Positions 34,849-43,531 of a stretch of 64,000 bases of DNA are shown in pieces. Where the stretch lies: assembly GCF_963691685.1 (NCBI RefSeq), contig NZ_OY829290.1, positions 1,674,001-1,738,000 of the forward strand. The letters are read 5' to 3'. The notes beneath the pieces are model-generated. The model was not told the origin of the DNA, searched no databases, and worked only from the letters and a program-made list of their open reading frames with translations. The stretch comes from Thalassovita sp. (GTDB taxonomy: Bacteria; Pseudomonadota; Alphaproteobacteria; Rhodobacterales; Rhodobacteraceae). The position numbers and the translations under genes were made by a program. The number at the start of each line of letters is the position of its first letter. Within the stretch, counting starts at the first letter, position 1.

Positions 34849-35652
34849 TCAGAGCCGTTTTTTCACCGCCGTCAGATGATCCTGCAACCGGTTCCGCACC
34901 ACCATCGCATCGTCGTGTTTGCCATCCCTGATCCGTGCAGCTGGATCCAGCAGCGCGGTCAGGTGGCCGGGGAACGGCGCGGGGTCTGCTGGCGCTGTCA
35001 GCTCTGCCACCGGTTCTGTCGGTGCCTCAGCCGCCGAGGCGGTCGGGGTGGCAACAGTATCGGTATCAGCCGGCAGATCGCGCGCCTCTGCCTCACCAAA
35101 GGGCAGGGGCACGTCTTCGGGTTCTTCCACCTCAGGGGCGGTGTCCTCGGATGAGGCGCGGTAGATGTCATCCAGCTCAGGCGCCACGGAATCTGCCATC
35201 TCAAACAGCATGGCCTGTTCCGGCTCACGCTCAAAGGGGGGCTTTTTCTTCGCGGATTTCTTGGCGCTATCCTCGGCCGGGCTGGGGAAGACAACAAGGT
35301 TGTCGCCCGCCTCATCAGCTGCGGGTTCAGGCGCGACGGCAGCAGCGTCCACCACGGGGGCGGGGTCTGGATCGCCATCCAGCGGTTGCGACATGGCGGT
35401 GACATGTTTCACGCCATTTTCGCGCAGCAGCTTCTGCACGCCTTTGATGGTCATGCCTTCGTCATGCAGCAGGGTTTTGATGCCCCCCAGCAACAGCATG
35501 TCCTGACGGCGGTAATACCGGCGTCCACCGGCGCGTTTCACCGGCTTCACTTGGGTGAATTTGCTTTCCCAGAAACGCAAAACATGGGCCGGGCGATCCA
35601 ACCACTCGGCCACTTCGCTGATCGTTCTGAAGGCGTCTGGCGACTTCGCCAT
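34849..35652 (-). CDS. MerR-family regulator with long acidic tail
   Basis: This 267-residue protein has an N-terminal MerR winged-helix domain at about 8-78 (S-E-V-A-E-W-L-D, then F-W-E-S-K-F and R-Y-Y-R-R-Q-D). A long low-complexity, acidic and Pro-rich region makes up the rest, with no metal- or drug-binding cysteines. It is the usual neighbour of ihfA in Rhodobacterales, 6 bp downstream of it. The effector and targets are unknown. The acidic tail could contact other proteins, but that is speculation. Confidence 0.87.
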   Translation of the reverse strand: MAKSPDAFRTISEVAEWLDRPAHVLRFWESKFTQVKPVKRAGGRRYYRRQDMLLLGGIKTLLHDEGMTIKGVQKLLRENGVKHVTAMSQPLDGDPDPAPVVDAAAVAPEPAADEAGDNLVVFPSPAEDSAKKSAKKKPPFEREPEQAMLFEMADSVAPELDDIYRASSEDTAPEVEEPEDVPLPFGEAEARDLPADTDTVATPTASAAEAPTEPVAELTAPADPAPFPGHLTALLDPAARIRDGKHDDAMVVRNRLQDHLTAVKKRL

Positions 35653-35658
35653 TGCCGC

Positions 35659-35967
35659 TTATCCTTTCTTGGAGTTCCCTGCGGCCACACGCTCCTTCAT
35701 CAGGTGCGAGGGGCGGAAGGTCAGGACGCGGCGGGGATTGATCGGCACCTCTTCCCCGGTCTTGGGGTTACGACCCACACGGGCCGCCTTATCGCGCACC
35801 GAGAAGGTGCCGAAAGAAGAGATCTTGACCTGCTGGCCATCCACCAGCGCGTCCGACATGTGGTTCAATACGCTTTCCACAAGCTGCGCGGAATCGTTGC
35901 GGGACAGGCCCACTTCGCGGAAAATCGCTTCGCTCAGGTCCATACGGGTCAGGGTCTTGTCACTCAT
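35659..35967 (-). CDS. ihfA: integration host factor subunit alpha
   Basis: IhfA pairs with IhfB to bend DNA at specific sites in transcription, replication and recombination. The 102-residue HU-fold protein has the dimer helices at the N-terminus, the S-S-F-G-T-F-S motif near 49-55, and the arm G-R-N-P-K-T-G-E-E-V-P-I near 64-75, including the conserved Pro that intercalates into DNA. GGGAGA precedes the ATG. It is followed 6 bp later by the MerR gene, and fabH lies 105 bp upstream. Confidence 0.96.
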   Translation of the reverse strand: MSDKTLTRMDLSEAIFREVGLSRNDSAQLVESVLNHMSDALVDGQQVKISSFGTFSVRDKAARVGRNPKTGEEVPINPRRVLTFRPSHLMKERVAAGNSKKG

Positions 35968-36072
35968 GCCGGGTCTCCCTCATTTTCTCAAGAATGAGGG
36001 AAGGCAATTTCCGAGTCAATATCAATGGCTTGCTTTACCCACTCTGACCGGCGCTGAACCGCTGATTTTAGC

Positions 36073-37047
36073 TTACCAGCGCAGAACAACCGCGCCCCAG
36101 GCCAGGCCGCCACCGATGGCTTCGGTCAGAACCAGATCACCCTCCTTGATCCGACCCTCAGCCGCGCCAACCGAAAGGGCCAGCGGGATCGAAGCCGCAG
36201 AGGTGTTGCCGTGGTCCTGAACGGTGACGATCACATTGTCCATCGACAGGCCCATTTTCTTGGCCGTGCCCTGGATGATGCGGATATTGGCCTGATGCGG
36301 CACGATCCAGTTTACGTCACTGTCGCCAAGATCGATTTTCTTCAGCGCGGTCCGTGCGGTTGAGGTCAGTTTTTCAACGGCCTGACGGAACAGCGCATTG
36401 CCCTGCATCCGCAGCTTGCCCGAAGTGCCGGTGGTGGAGACCCCGCCATCGACATAAAGCATGTCGCGGTAGCGCCCGTCCGAGTTCAGATCGGCCGACA
36501 GGATGCCGCGATCGGCGTTGTCACCGGCGCCCTCTGCGCCTTCCAGAACCAATGCACCGGCGCCATCGCCAAACAACACGCAGGTGGCGCGATCGGTCCA
36601 GTCCATGATCCGGCTGAAGGTTTCCGCACCAATGACCAGCACGCGCTTCGCCTGACCGGATACGATCAGCGCATTGGCGTTGGTCAGTGCGTAGACAAAC
36701 CCGGCACAGACCGCCTGGACGTCAAAGCCAAAGCCCCGCGTCATGCTCAGCTTTTCCTGCACCATAGTGGCAACAGACGGGAAGGTCAGGTCCGGTGTGG
36801 ATGTGGCCAGCACGATGGCATCAATGTCATCTGCCACTAGGCCGGCATTTTTCAGCGCGGCATTGGCGGCTTTGACCGCCAGATCCGAAGTTGTTTCACC
36901 CTCGGCCGCGAAATGGCGCCGCTCAATGCCTGAGCGGGTGCGAATCCATTCGTCCGTCGTATCCAGGGTGGCTTCAAATTCGCTGTTGGGGACAACCCGC
37001 TCTGGCAGATAATGTCCAACGCCTTTTACAACAGCCCGTATTGTCAT
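36073..37047 (-). CDS. fabH: beta-ketoacyl-ACP synthase III
   Basis: FabH starts fatty acid synthesis by condensing acetyl-CoA with malonyl-ACP. The 324-residue protein has the catalytic triad in its expected places: Cys114 in A-V-C-A-G-F, His251 in V-P-H-Q-A-N, and Asn281 in H-G-N-T-S-A. Its ATG overlaps the plsX stop (ATGA), a classic coupling that places fatty-acid initiation and phospholipid acyl supply under one transcript. Confidence 0.97.
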   Translation of the reverse strand: MTIRAVVKGVGHYLPERVVPNSEFEATLDTTDEWIRTRSGIERRHFAAEGETTSDLAVKAANAALKNAGLVADDIDAIVLATSTPDLTFPSVATMVQEKLSMTRGFGFDVQAVCAGFVYALTNANALIVSGQAKRVLVIGAETFSRIMDWTDRATCVLFGDGAGALVLEGAEGAGDNADRGILSADLNSDGRYRDMLYVDGGVSTTGTSGKLRMQGNALFRQAVEKLTSTARTALKKIDLGDSDVNWIVPHQANIRIIQGTAKKMGLSMDNVIVTVQDHGNTSAASIPLALSVGAAEGRIKEGDLVLTEAIGGGLAWGAVVLRW

Positions 37048-38150
37048 TCTTTGTCACCGCTCTGGCTTCTTTCCTCTACGGCATTTTGGACCTGCTCGGT
37101 GGCAGATGCAACCCGAGCCGCAAGTTTGTGCGAGAAACCAGATTGGGACAGTTGGAAGGCCAGTTTGACCGCCGCGGCGACGCCCATCGCATCGGCCGAG
37201 CCATGCGATTTCACCACCGTGCCGTTGAGGCCTAGAAATACGCCACCATTGACACGGCGCGGGTCAATCCGTTTGGCCAGACGCTGCAGCGAGGTATAGG
37301 CCAGAACCGATGCCAGACGCGACAAGGGCGAAAATTTGAAGGCTTCGCGCAAGAGGCTGCCGATCAGGCTGGCGGTGCCTTCGCCGGTCTTCAGCGCGAT
37401 GTTGCCGGTGAAGCCGTCGGTGACGATCACGTCGCAGGTGTTGCCCGGAATATCGCCGCCTTCAACAAAGCCGACAAACTCATATCCGGCCAGCGGGGCC
37501 TGTTTGGCAATCAGCTCATGCGCCAGTTTCAGCTCAGCGCGGCCTTTGTGTTCTTCGGTGCCGACGTTCAACAACCCGATTCTGGGGGTTTCCAGATCCA
37601 GACCGTTGCGGGCATAGGAGGCGCCCATCATTGCATATTGCAGCAGGTCGCGTTCGTCGGCGCGAATATCGGCGCCCACATCCAGCATCACATTGAACCC
37701 CTGCGGGTTCGACGAGGGCCAGAGAATCGCAATGGCGGGGCGGTTCACACCCGGCAGTTTGCGCAGGCGGATCATCGACAGCGCCATCAGAGCGCCGGTG
37801 TTGCCACAGGAGACACAGACATCCGCCTCTTTCGAGCGGACCGAATCAAGCGCCGACCACATGGAGGTGTTTTTGCCGTGGCGCATCACCTGGGAGGGTT
37901 TGTCCTCCATGGTGACCACATCTTCGGCATCGCGGATTTCCACCCGACCCAGCAGCGGTTTCTTACGGGCAACAAGCCGCTCAAGCTCGGCCTTGGGGCC
38001 GTGCAGGATGAAACCGATATCGGGATTTTTCTTGGCTGACAACGAAATACCGGCGACAACAGCCGCCGGTCCTCGATCGCCACCCATGGCGTCAACGGAG
38101 ATGATGATGCGGTCCGCACCCGCTGTGGAGGTATCCTGCATAGCGGTCAT
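37044..38150 (-). CDS. plsX: phosphate acyltransferase PlsX
   Basis: PlsX converts acyl-ACP to acyl-phosphate for glycerolipid synthesis. The 368-residue protein starts with the family motif V-D-A-M-G-G-D-R-G-P near 17-26 and has typical length. An earlier start at 38231 would overlap the end of rpmF, so I take the ATG at 38150; another ATG three codons later is equally possible, as neither has a strong ribosome site. It is 28 bp after rpmF and overlaps fabH. Confidence 0.95.
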   Translation of the reverse strand: MTAMQDTSTAGADRIIISVDAMGGDRGPAAVVAGISLSAKKNPDIGFILHGPKAELERLVARKKPLLGRVEIRDAEDVVTMEDKPSQVMRHGKNTSMWSALDSVRSKEADVCVSCGNTGALMALSMIRLRKLPGVNRPAIAILWPSSNPQGFNVMLDVGADIRADERDLLQYAMMGASYARNGLDLETPRIGLLNVGTEEHKGRAELKLAHELIAKQAPLAGYEFVGFVEGGDIPGNTCDVIVTDGFTGNIALKTGEGTASLIGSLLREAFKFSPLSRLASVLAYTSLQRLAKRIDPRRVNGGVFLGLNGTVVKSHGSADAMGVAAAVKLAFQLSQSGFSHKLAARVASATEQVQNAVEERSQSGDKE

Positions 38151-38178
38151 AGCGGACGCTGGTCCCCGTGAAATGCGC

Positions 38179-38385
38179 TTATGCCGCGTCTTCGTCCAGA
38201 TCGACGTCGTCAGCCATGGCGACAACTTCACGATCGGCGTAGTGGCCGCAGGAGGCGCATACGTGGTGGGGGCGCTTCAGCTCACCGCAGTTCGGGCACT
38301 CGTTCGGGTTTGCAGCGACCAGTGCGTCGTGTGCGCGGCGGTTGTTGCGGCGCGACTTGGATACTTTGTTCTGTTGGACAGCCAT
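38179..38385 (-). CDS. rpmF: 50S ribosomal protein L32
   Basis: This 68-residue L32 has the basic N-terminus (V-S-K-S-R-R-N-N-R-R) and a four-cysteine zinc ribbon (C-P-N-C at 30-33 and C-A-S-C at 43-46). Its C-terminal tail (M-A-D-D-V-D-L-D-E-D) is unusually acidic. The upstream region contains a promoter-like pair with a palindrome and a leader hairpin. It heads the transcript rpmF-plsX-fabH, a widespread arrangement. Confidence 0.96.
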   Translation of the reverse strand: MAVQQNKVSKSRRNNRRAHDALVAANPNECPNCGELKRPHHVCASCGHYADREVVAMADDVDLDEDAA

Positions 38386-38404
38386 GTCACAACCTCAATT
38401 TCAG

Positions 38405-38419
38405 GGGCCGCGACGGCCC
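38405..38419 (-). promoter_or_regulatory. hairpin in the rpmF leader
   Basis: A perfect six-base-pair stem, GGGCCG with CGGCCC around CGA, would form in the rpmF mRNA about 20 bases before the start codon. It is close enough to affect ribosome loading. No known leader family is recognised. Confidence 0.4.
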
Positions 38420-38439
38420 GGTTACAGGTGGGTTCGTGG

Positions 38440-38469
38440 CACATAGTCGGAAGTTTCCGACATGTCCAA
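38440..38469 (-). promoter_or_regulatory. rpmF promoter with embedded palindrome
   Basis: On the minus strand TTGGAC (38464-38469) and TATGTG (38440-38445) lie 18 bp apart. The spacer contains a 16-bp palindrome with arms GTCGGAA and TTCCGAC (38446-38461). It resembles a repressor or activator site placed between the -35 and -10 boxes. The protein that would bind is not known. Confidence 0.5.
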
Positions 38470-38625
38470 CCCTAAATTCGAATGAGCGCCGGAAAATACT
38501 GCGAATTTGCCCCAGCGCAAGTGGTTTTTTGGGGTGCGACAGTTTTCTTTTCAACGGGCACTCAGCGCGGCCAATCCTCAGGCAAAAACTGCCCCAAAGC
38601 AAGGGCCGCGCAGGGGGCTACGCCT

Positions 38626-39189
38626 TTAGTCTTCGCCCTTTTGTCCCAGCTGGTCACGCAGCGCGGCAAGTCCGGCAAAGGGTTTGGTATCCTCATCCGT
38701 CATTGCGGCTTTGCCCGGCTCGGTAAAGTTGGTCTCAGCCATTTCTGCGCCATCTGCCCGCGGGTAGAGCGGCAGCGCCAGCGACAGGGCTTCGATCATC
38801 ACAGCCGCCGGGTCAATGTGGCTGCCAAGTGGTTCCAGGCTGTCGTCTTCGTGCATTTCAACGCCGTCTTCGCTGCCAGCGTCGCCGTCTTGTTCGGGCA
38901 GATCGGCAACAAAGCGCCGTTCGGTCGGCTCTTCCAACCGGGTGGTGACTGGGGCCAGGGTGACCACACAGGGCTGGGTCACGGTCGCACCCAACTGTGC
39001 CTTCAGCACCCAGTCGCGTTTGCCGCTTGCGGCCACTTCGCCCTTAAAGCGCAGCTTGCGCAGGCCCAAAAGGCCCAGTTCGTCGGCAATGGCACGCAGG
39101 CTGGCCTCATCCGGGATCAGTTCAAACCGGGTGGGTTTATTGGTCGACAGATCGGCCACACGCAGTGGCTGAGAGGGGAGATTGCTCAT
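38626..39189 (-). CDS. YceD/DUF177 family protein
   Basis: This 187-residue protein matches the YceD (DUF177) family, whose gene usually precedes rpmF and has been linked to 23S rRNA or large-subunit processing. Visible elements are the Q-P-C-V-V-T-L motif near 92-98, where the conserved cysteine sits, and the acidic stretches that follow. There is no signal peptide. It is separated from rpmF by 240 bp containing the rpmF promoter and is divergent from bamE. Confidence 0.9.
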   Translation of the reverse strand: MSNLPSQPLRVADLSTNKPTRFELIPDEASLRAIADELGLLGLRKLRFKGEVAASGKRDWVLKAQLGATVTQPCVVTLAPVTTRLEEPTERRFVADLPEQDGDAGSEDGVEMHEDDSLEPLGSHIDPAAVMIEALSLALPLYPRADGAEMAETNFTEPGKAAMTDEDTKPFAGLAALRDQLGQKGED

Positions 39190-39275
39190 TTCGGGGTGGT
39201 TCCTTTGCTTGAACCGAAGTCATTCCTTCTGTAAGCGAGATAAAAGGCGAAAGAAGCCAAGGCAAGAGGGCGGAG

Positions 39276-39776
39276 ATGGCAGGCAAGGTAAAGACCCTGG
39301 GAACGCGTCGGGAAACACGTCGGGGAACGCATCTGGTAACAACCGTTGGCAAGGTGGCTGCTGTTGTGGCCGTTCTGGCCGTGGCCGGATGTTCGGCCAG
39401 CTATCGCAATCACGGTTTTGTTCCGCCCGAAGAGGAACTTGCAGGCATCATCGTTGGCGTTGATACCCGCGACAGCGTGTCTGAAACCGTTGGCCCGCCC
39501 ACCACATCGGGCGTGATCAAGGATGGCAGCTATTTCTACGTCCGCAGTCAGGTGAAACATTTTGCCTATCGCGCCCCTGAGGTGATCAACCGCGAAGTGG
39601 TGGCGATCAGCTTTGATAAGCGCGGCGTGGTGTCCAACGTGGAACGCTTTGGTCTGGAAGACGGCCAGGTGGTGCCGCTGTCACGTCGCGTGACCAGCTC
39701 GGGCATCGTAGACAAGGGCTTCATCCGTCAGCTTCTGGGCAACCTCGGCCAGGTCAGCGCCGCGGACGTGCTGTAA
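39276..39776 (+). CDS. bamE: outer-membrane assembly lipoprotein BamE
   Basis: BamE is a lipoprotein subunit of the BAM complex that folds beta-barrels into the outer membrane. The 166-residue protein has a lipobox V-A-G-C with Cys39 after an unusually long, basic N-region. The SmpA/OmlA-type fold follows, with V-G-P-P-T-T near 71-76 and Y-F-Y-V near 86-89. The start at 39276 has AGGGCGGAG upstream. It is divergent from the YceD gene, a conserved arrangement. Confidence 0.92.
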   Translation: MAGKVKTLGTRRETRRGTHLVTTVGKVAAVVAVLAVAGCSASYRNHGFVPPEEELAGIIVGVDTRDSVSETVGPPTTSGVIKDGSYFYVRSQVKHFAYRAPEVINREVVAISFDKRGVVSNVERFGLEDGQVVPLSRRVTSSGIVDKGFIRQLLGNLGQVSAADVL

Positions 39777-39903
39777 CAAGCGCTGCAAACAGCCACAGCT
39801 TTCGAATTCTCAGCACCCCGGGGCCCAGTGTCACCGGGGTGACATCTATTGCGTGATAGGGCCGGGCCTACTAGCTATAATGGGCAGAGTGGTGGAGCCG
39901 CCA

Positions 39904-40635
39904 ATGTTGTCACTGAAAAAAGGGCGCTATGTAACGCGCCTGGCTGAGACCGACGCCGACCTTCGGGCGGCCCAGATGCTGCGGCATCTGTCGTTTCATG
40001 GCCATCTGGGTCTGGACGAAGACCGCTACGATGACCTCTGTGTGCATGTCCTGGTCGAAGAGGCGCGCTCAGGCCGTTTGGTCTGTTGCTTCCGCCTGCT
40101 GCCGTTTGAAAACGGTGCGGCGATCGAGCGGAGCTATTCGGCGCAGTATTACGAACTTTCGGGCCTGCGCGATTTTGAAGGGCCGATGGTAGAAATGGGC
40201 CGGTTCTGTATTCACCCCGAGGTGCAGGATCCCGATATCCTGCGGGTGGCCTGGGGCGCGATGACCACCTTTGTGGATGAGATGGGGGTTGAGATGCTGT
40301 TTGGCTGCTCCTCCTTTCATGGCACCGATGAAGAGAACTACCTGGACAGCTTTGCCATGCTGCGGGATCGCCACCTGGCGCCAAAACGCTGGCTGCCACG
40401 GGTGAAGGCGCCGCAGGTCTTCCGCTTTGCGCAGAAACTCCGCCGCAAACCGGACGCGAAACTGGCGATGCGCCATATGCCGCCTTTGCTGCGCACTTAT
40501 CTGATGATGGGTGGTTGGGTCAGCGATCATGCGGTGGTGGACCGGCAGATGAACACGCTGCATGTGTTTACCGGGCTTGAGATTGCTGCGATCCCTCCGG
40601 CGCGCAAGAAATTGCTGCGGGCGGTGGCGGGGTAG
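39904..40635 (+). CDS. olsB: OlsB-like ornithine-lipid N-acyltransferase
   Basis: This 243-residue GNAT-fold protein matches the OlsB family, which transfers a 3-hydroxyacyl group from ACP to ornithine in the first step of ornithine-lipid synthesis. Features are R-L-A-E-T near 11-15, L-R-H-L-S-F-H near 24-30, and E-M-G-R-F-C-I-H-P-E near 98-107. The ATG at 39904 has GGTGGAG upstream; two earlier starts are open but less typical. No olsA gene lies beside it. A truncated palindromic repeat follows its stop. Confidence 0.85.
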   Translation: MLSLKKGRYVTRLAETDADLRAAQMLRHLSFHGHLGLDEDRYDDLCVHVLVEEARSGRLVCCFRLLPFENGAAIERSYSAQYYELSGLRDFEGPMVEMGRFCIHPEVQDPDILRVAWGAMTTFVDEMGVEMLFGCSSFHGTDEENYLDSFAMLRDRHLAPKRWLPRVKAPQVFRFAQKLRRKPDAKLAMRHMPPLLRTYLMMGGWVSDHAVVDRQMNTLHVFTGLEIAAIPPARKKLLRAVAG

Positions 40636-40646
40636 GCCGAGCGGTT

Positions 40647-40709
40647 GGGGGCGCTGCCCCCTTGGCCTGACGGCCAATTCCCCCGGAGTATTTTGGGAAC
40701 GATGAAAGG
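40647..40709 (+). repeat. intergenic repeat, copy C (truncated)
   Basis: A GGGGGC-GCT-GCCCCC hairpin (40647-40661), a TTGGCC/GGCCAA hairpin (40662-40677) and a C-run lead into GAGTATTTTGGGAAC and GATGAAAG (to 40709). This matches the left half of copies A and B. The right arm is replaced by GC-rich sequence. It follows the stop of the olsB-like gene by 11 bp. Confidence 0.75.
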
Positions 40710-40763
40710 GCGCGGGCGCGCTGCTTGCTTGACCTAAATGGGCCGCTGACGTAGCAGCGGGGC

Positions 40764-42578
40764 ATGGCACGTATTCCTTTGCTCCAACTGAACGAAATCT
40801 CGCTGACCTTTGGCGGCGATCCTGTTTTTCACGACCTCTCGCTGATGGTGCAGCCCGGTGACCGGGTGGCGCTGGTCGGGCGCAACGGGTCCGGTAAATC
40901 GACCCTGATGAAGGTGATGGCTGGACTGGTCGAGGCCGACCAAGGCCTGCGCGTGGTGCCGCCGGGTGTGTCTGTCGGCTATATGGAGCAGGAGCCTGAG
41001 ATGAAGGGCTTTGCCACCCTGGGCGATTTTGCCGCCTCGGAACTGGAACCGTCTGAGATGTACCGGGTTGAGATGGCTGGTGAAGGGCTGAAATTTGACC
41101 CGGCCCGGCCGGTAGAAACCGCATCGGGTGGTGAGAGGCGGCGTGCGGCTTTGGCGAAGTTGATGGCGGAAGCGCCCGAGTTGATGCTGCTGGATGAGCC
41201 GACCAACCACCTGGACATCGAAGCCATCGCCTGGCTGGAAAACGAACTGGCCACCACACGGGCGGGCTATGTGCTGATTTCACACGACCGGGCTTTTTTG
41301 CGCGCCCTGACGCGGGCGACCCTGTGGATCGACCGGGGCCAGGTGCGGCGGCAGGAGAAGGGCTTTGACGCCTTTGAGGCCTGGCGTGACAAGACCTGGG
41401 AAGAAGAAGACATCGCGCGCCACAAGATGGACCGCAAGATCAAGGCCGAGGCGCGGTGGGCCGTCGAGGGCATTTCGGCCCGGCGCAAGCGCAATCAGGG
41501 ACGTCTGCGGGCGTTGCATGCGCTTAAGGATGAACGCTCCAGCCAGATCAAACGGCAGGGCGCGGCGGCGTTGGAGCTGACGGCGGGCCCGAAATCTGGC
41601 CGCAAGGTGATTGAGGCCAAGGGCATCGCCAAGACCTATGGCGATAAATCGATCCTCAAGAATTTTGACATCAAGATCCAGCGCGGTGACCGGGTGGCCT
41701 TTGTGGGCCCCAATGGTGTGGGCAAAACGACGCTGTTGAAAATGTTGATGGGGCAGGAAACCCCGGATGAGGGCACGGTGGTGCATGGCACCAATCTGGT
41801 GCCGGCGATCTTTGATCAGAGCCGCGCCCAGCTGGACCCGGAGATGAGCCTTTGGGACAGTCTGACTGGCGACCCTGAGATGCGGGTTTCCGGCAAGGCC
41901 GATCAGGTCATGGTGCGGGGGCAGCCGAAACATGTGGTCGGCTATCTGAAAGAGTTCCTGTTTGATGAGCGTCAGGCGCGGGCGCCGGTGCGCTCGCTTT
42001 CGGGGGGTGAAAAGGCGCGGCTGCTCTTGGCCAAACTGATGGCGCGGGAAAGCAACCTGCTGGTTTTGGATGAACCGACCAACGATTTGGACATTGAGAC
42101 GCTGGATCTGCTGCAGGAGTTGCTGGATGACTTTGATGGCACGGTGATGCTGGTCAGCCACGATCGCGACTTCCTGGACCGAGTGGCGACCACCACCATC
42201 GCAATGGAAGGCAACGGGCGGGCCACGGTCTATGCTGGCGGCTGGAGCGATTACCAATCGCAAAAGGGCGAGGCTGCACCGAAGGCAGAGAAGGCGGCCG
42301 CTGAGCCGAAGAAAGACAGCAAGCCCGCTGCGAAAGAGGCGGCAAAGCCTGATGGGTTGTCCTTCACCGAAAAACACCGGTTGGAGGAGCTGCCGGCGGT
42401 GATCGAACGGCTGGAGGCGGAGATTGCCAAGCTGGAGGAGTTCCTGATGGACCCGGACCTTTTCACCAAGGAGCCGGTGAAATTCCAGAAGGCCACTGAT
42501 GCCTTGGTCGAACGCCAGGAGGCGCTTGGCAAGGCGGAGGAGGAATGGATGGAGCTGGAAGAGAAAGCCGCCGGTTGA
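40764..42578 (+). CDS. ABC-F ATPase (Uup/Ettle-like)
   Basis: This is a 604-residue soluble protein with two ATPase domains and no membrane segments. Walker A motifs are G-R-N-G-S-G-K-S-T at 39-47 and G-P-N-G-V-G-K-T-T at about 315-323, with ABC signatures A-S-G-G-E-R-R and L-S-G-G-E-K-A. A Lys/Ala/Glu-rich linker and a C-terminal coiled coil follow, as in Uup. ABC-F proteins act on ribosomes or DNA intermediates rather than as transporters. The exact subfamily is uncertain. Confidence 0.92.
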   Translation: MARIPLLQLNEISLTFGGDPVFHDLSLMVQPGDRVALVGRNGSGKSTLMKVMAGLVEADQGLRVVPPGVSVGYMEQEPEMKGFATLGDFAASELEPSEMYRVEMAGEGLKFDPARPVETASGGERRRAALAKLMAEAPELMLLDEPTNHLDIEAIAWLENELATTRAGYVLISHDRAFLRALTRATLWIDRGQVRRQEKGFDAFEAWRDKTWEEEDIARHKMDRKIKAEARWAVEGISARRKRNQGRLRALHALKDERSSQIKRQGAAALELTAGPKSGRKVIEAKGIAKTYGDKSILKNFDIKIQRGDRVAFVGPNGVGKTTLLKMLMGQETPDEGTVVHGTNLVPAIFDQSRAQLDPEMSLWDSLTGDPEMRVSGKADQVMVRGQPKHVVGYLKEFLFDERQARAPVRSLSGGEKARLLLAKLMARESNLLVLDEPTNDLDIETLDLLQELLDDFDGTVMLVSHDRDFLDRVATTTIAMEGNGRATVYAGGWSDYQSQKGEAAPKAEKAAAEPKKDSKPAAKEAAKPDGLSFTEKHRLEELPAVIERLEAEIAKLEEFLMDPDLFTKEPVKFQKATDALVERQEALGKAEEEWMELEEKAAG

Positions 42579-42620
42579 GGCGACTGCTTTCGGTGGCACC
42601 TTAGCTGTTTTACAAACAAA

Positions 42621-42645
42621 AAAGGCGGGCCTGAGGCCCGCCTTT
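42621..42645 (+). terminator. bidirectional terminator
   Basis: AAAGGCGGGC and GCCCGCCTTT pair around a five-base loop, with A- and T-runs on the two sides. It lies between the convergent ABC-F gene and SDR gene and should stop both transcripts. Confidence 0.9.
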
Positions 42646-42665
42646 GTCGTTCTCTCAGGATCGGA

Positions 42666-43424
42666 TCACATCATCCGCAGCGCGCCGTCGATGCGGATGG
42701 TTTCCCCGTTCAGGTAACCGCATTCGACGATGAACTTGGCCAGACGGCCATATTCACGCGGATCGCCCAGACGTTTGGGGTTGGTGACCGAAGCCGCCAG
42801 ACTGTCCTGTGCTTCTTGCGGCAGGCCGGCCAGCATTGGCGTCATGAAGATGCCAGGTGCGATGGTCATCACCCGGATACCATTGCGGGCCAGATCACGG
42901 GCCAAGGGCAGGGTCAGACCGACAACGCCGCCTTTGGAGCTGGCATAGGCCGCTTGTCCGCGCTGACCGTCAAAGGCCGCGATGGAGGCGGTGTTGATGA
43001 TGACACCGCGGTTGCCGTCCGGCTCCGGCGCATTGTCCTTCATCGCATCCGCGGCAAGGCGGGCGATGTTGAAGGTGCCGGTCAGGTTCACATCGATCAC
43101 CTTGCGATAGCTTTCCAGACTGTGAATGCCATCGTCTTTCTTCAGCGTGGTCTCCGCAATTGCGATGCCGGCGCAGTTCACGGCGGCGTTGAGGCCACCC
43201 ATGGCCTCTTTGGCCGCACTCAAGGCCGCCTGAACCGAGGCCTCATCGGTTACATCGGTTTCCACAAAGGTGCCGCCCAGTTCAGCTGCGACCTGCGGCC
43301 CACGGGTGGTGTCGCGGTCCAGCAGGGTGACCTTGGCGCCTGCTTCGGCAAAGACGCGCGCGGTGGCTTCGCCCAGACCCGATGCGCCGCCAGTGATGAC
43401 TGCGCAGGTTTTGTTCATGTCCAT
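42666..43424 (-). CDS. SDR-family 3-hydroxyacyl-CoA dehydrogenase-like protein
   Basis: This 252-residue short-chain dehydrogenase has T-G-G-A-S-G-L-G at 11-18 and the catalytic Ser147, Tyr160 and Lys164 (Y-A-S-S-K). Overall it resembles HSD10-type 3-hydroxyacyl-CoA dehydrogenases, including P-G-I-F-M-T-P near the substrate loop. NAD(H) is the likely cofactor because Asp37 follows the second strand. GGGAGG precedes the ATG at 43424. It converges with the ABC-F gene. Beta-oxidation is the probable role, though no operon partner supports it here. Confidence 0.87.
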   Translation of the reverse strand: MDMNKTCAVITGGASGLGEATARVFAEAGAKVTLLDRDTTRGPQVAAELGGTFVETDVTDEASVQAALSAAKEAMGGLNAAVNCAGIAIAETTLKKDDGIHSLESYRKVIDVNLTGTFNIARLAADAMKDNAPEPDGNRGVIINTASIAAFDGQRGQAAYASSKGGVVGLTLPLARDLARNGIRVMTIAPGIFMTPMLAGLPQEAQDSLAASVTNPKRLGDPREYGRLAKFIVECGYLNGETIRIDGALRMM

Positions 43425-43531
43425 GTGGTGCCTCCCATCCGTTGAATTGAACAAGCGTTCAGTAACTCGGTAACGCTTCGTCGTCAGCCTGTCAAAGCCG
43501 GGCGGGGAAATGGCGGGAAAAGGACGTAGCG

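Noticed and set aside
41280..42599. A 439-codon minus-strand frame antisense to the ABC-F gene
   Set aside because: Its composition is that of a reverse frame and the sense gene is unmistakable.
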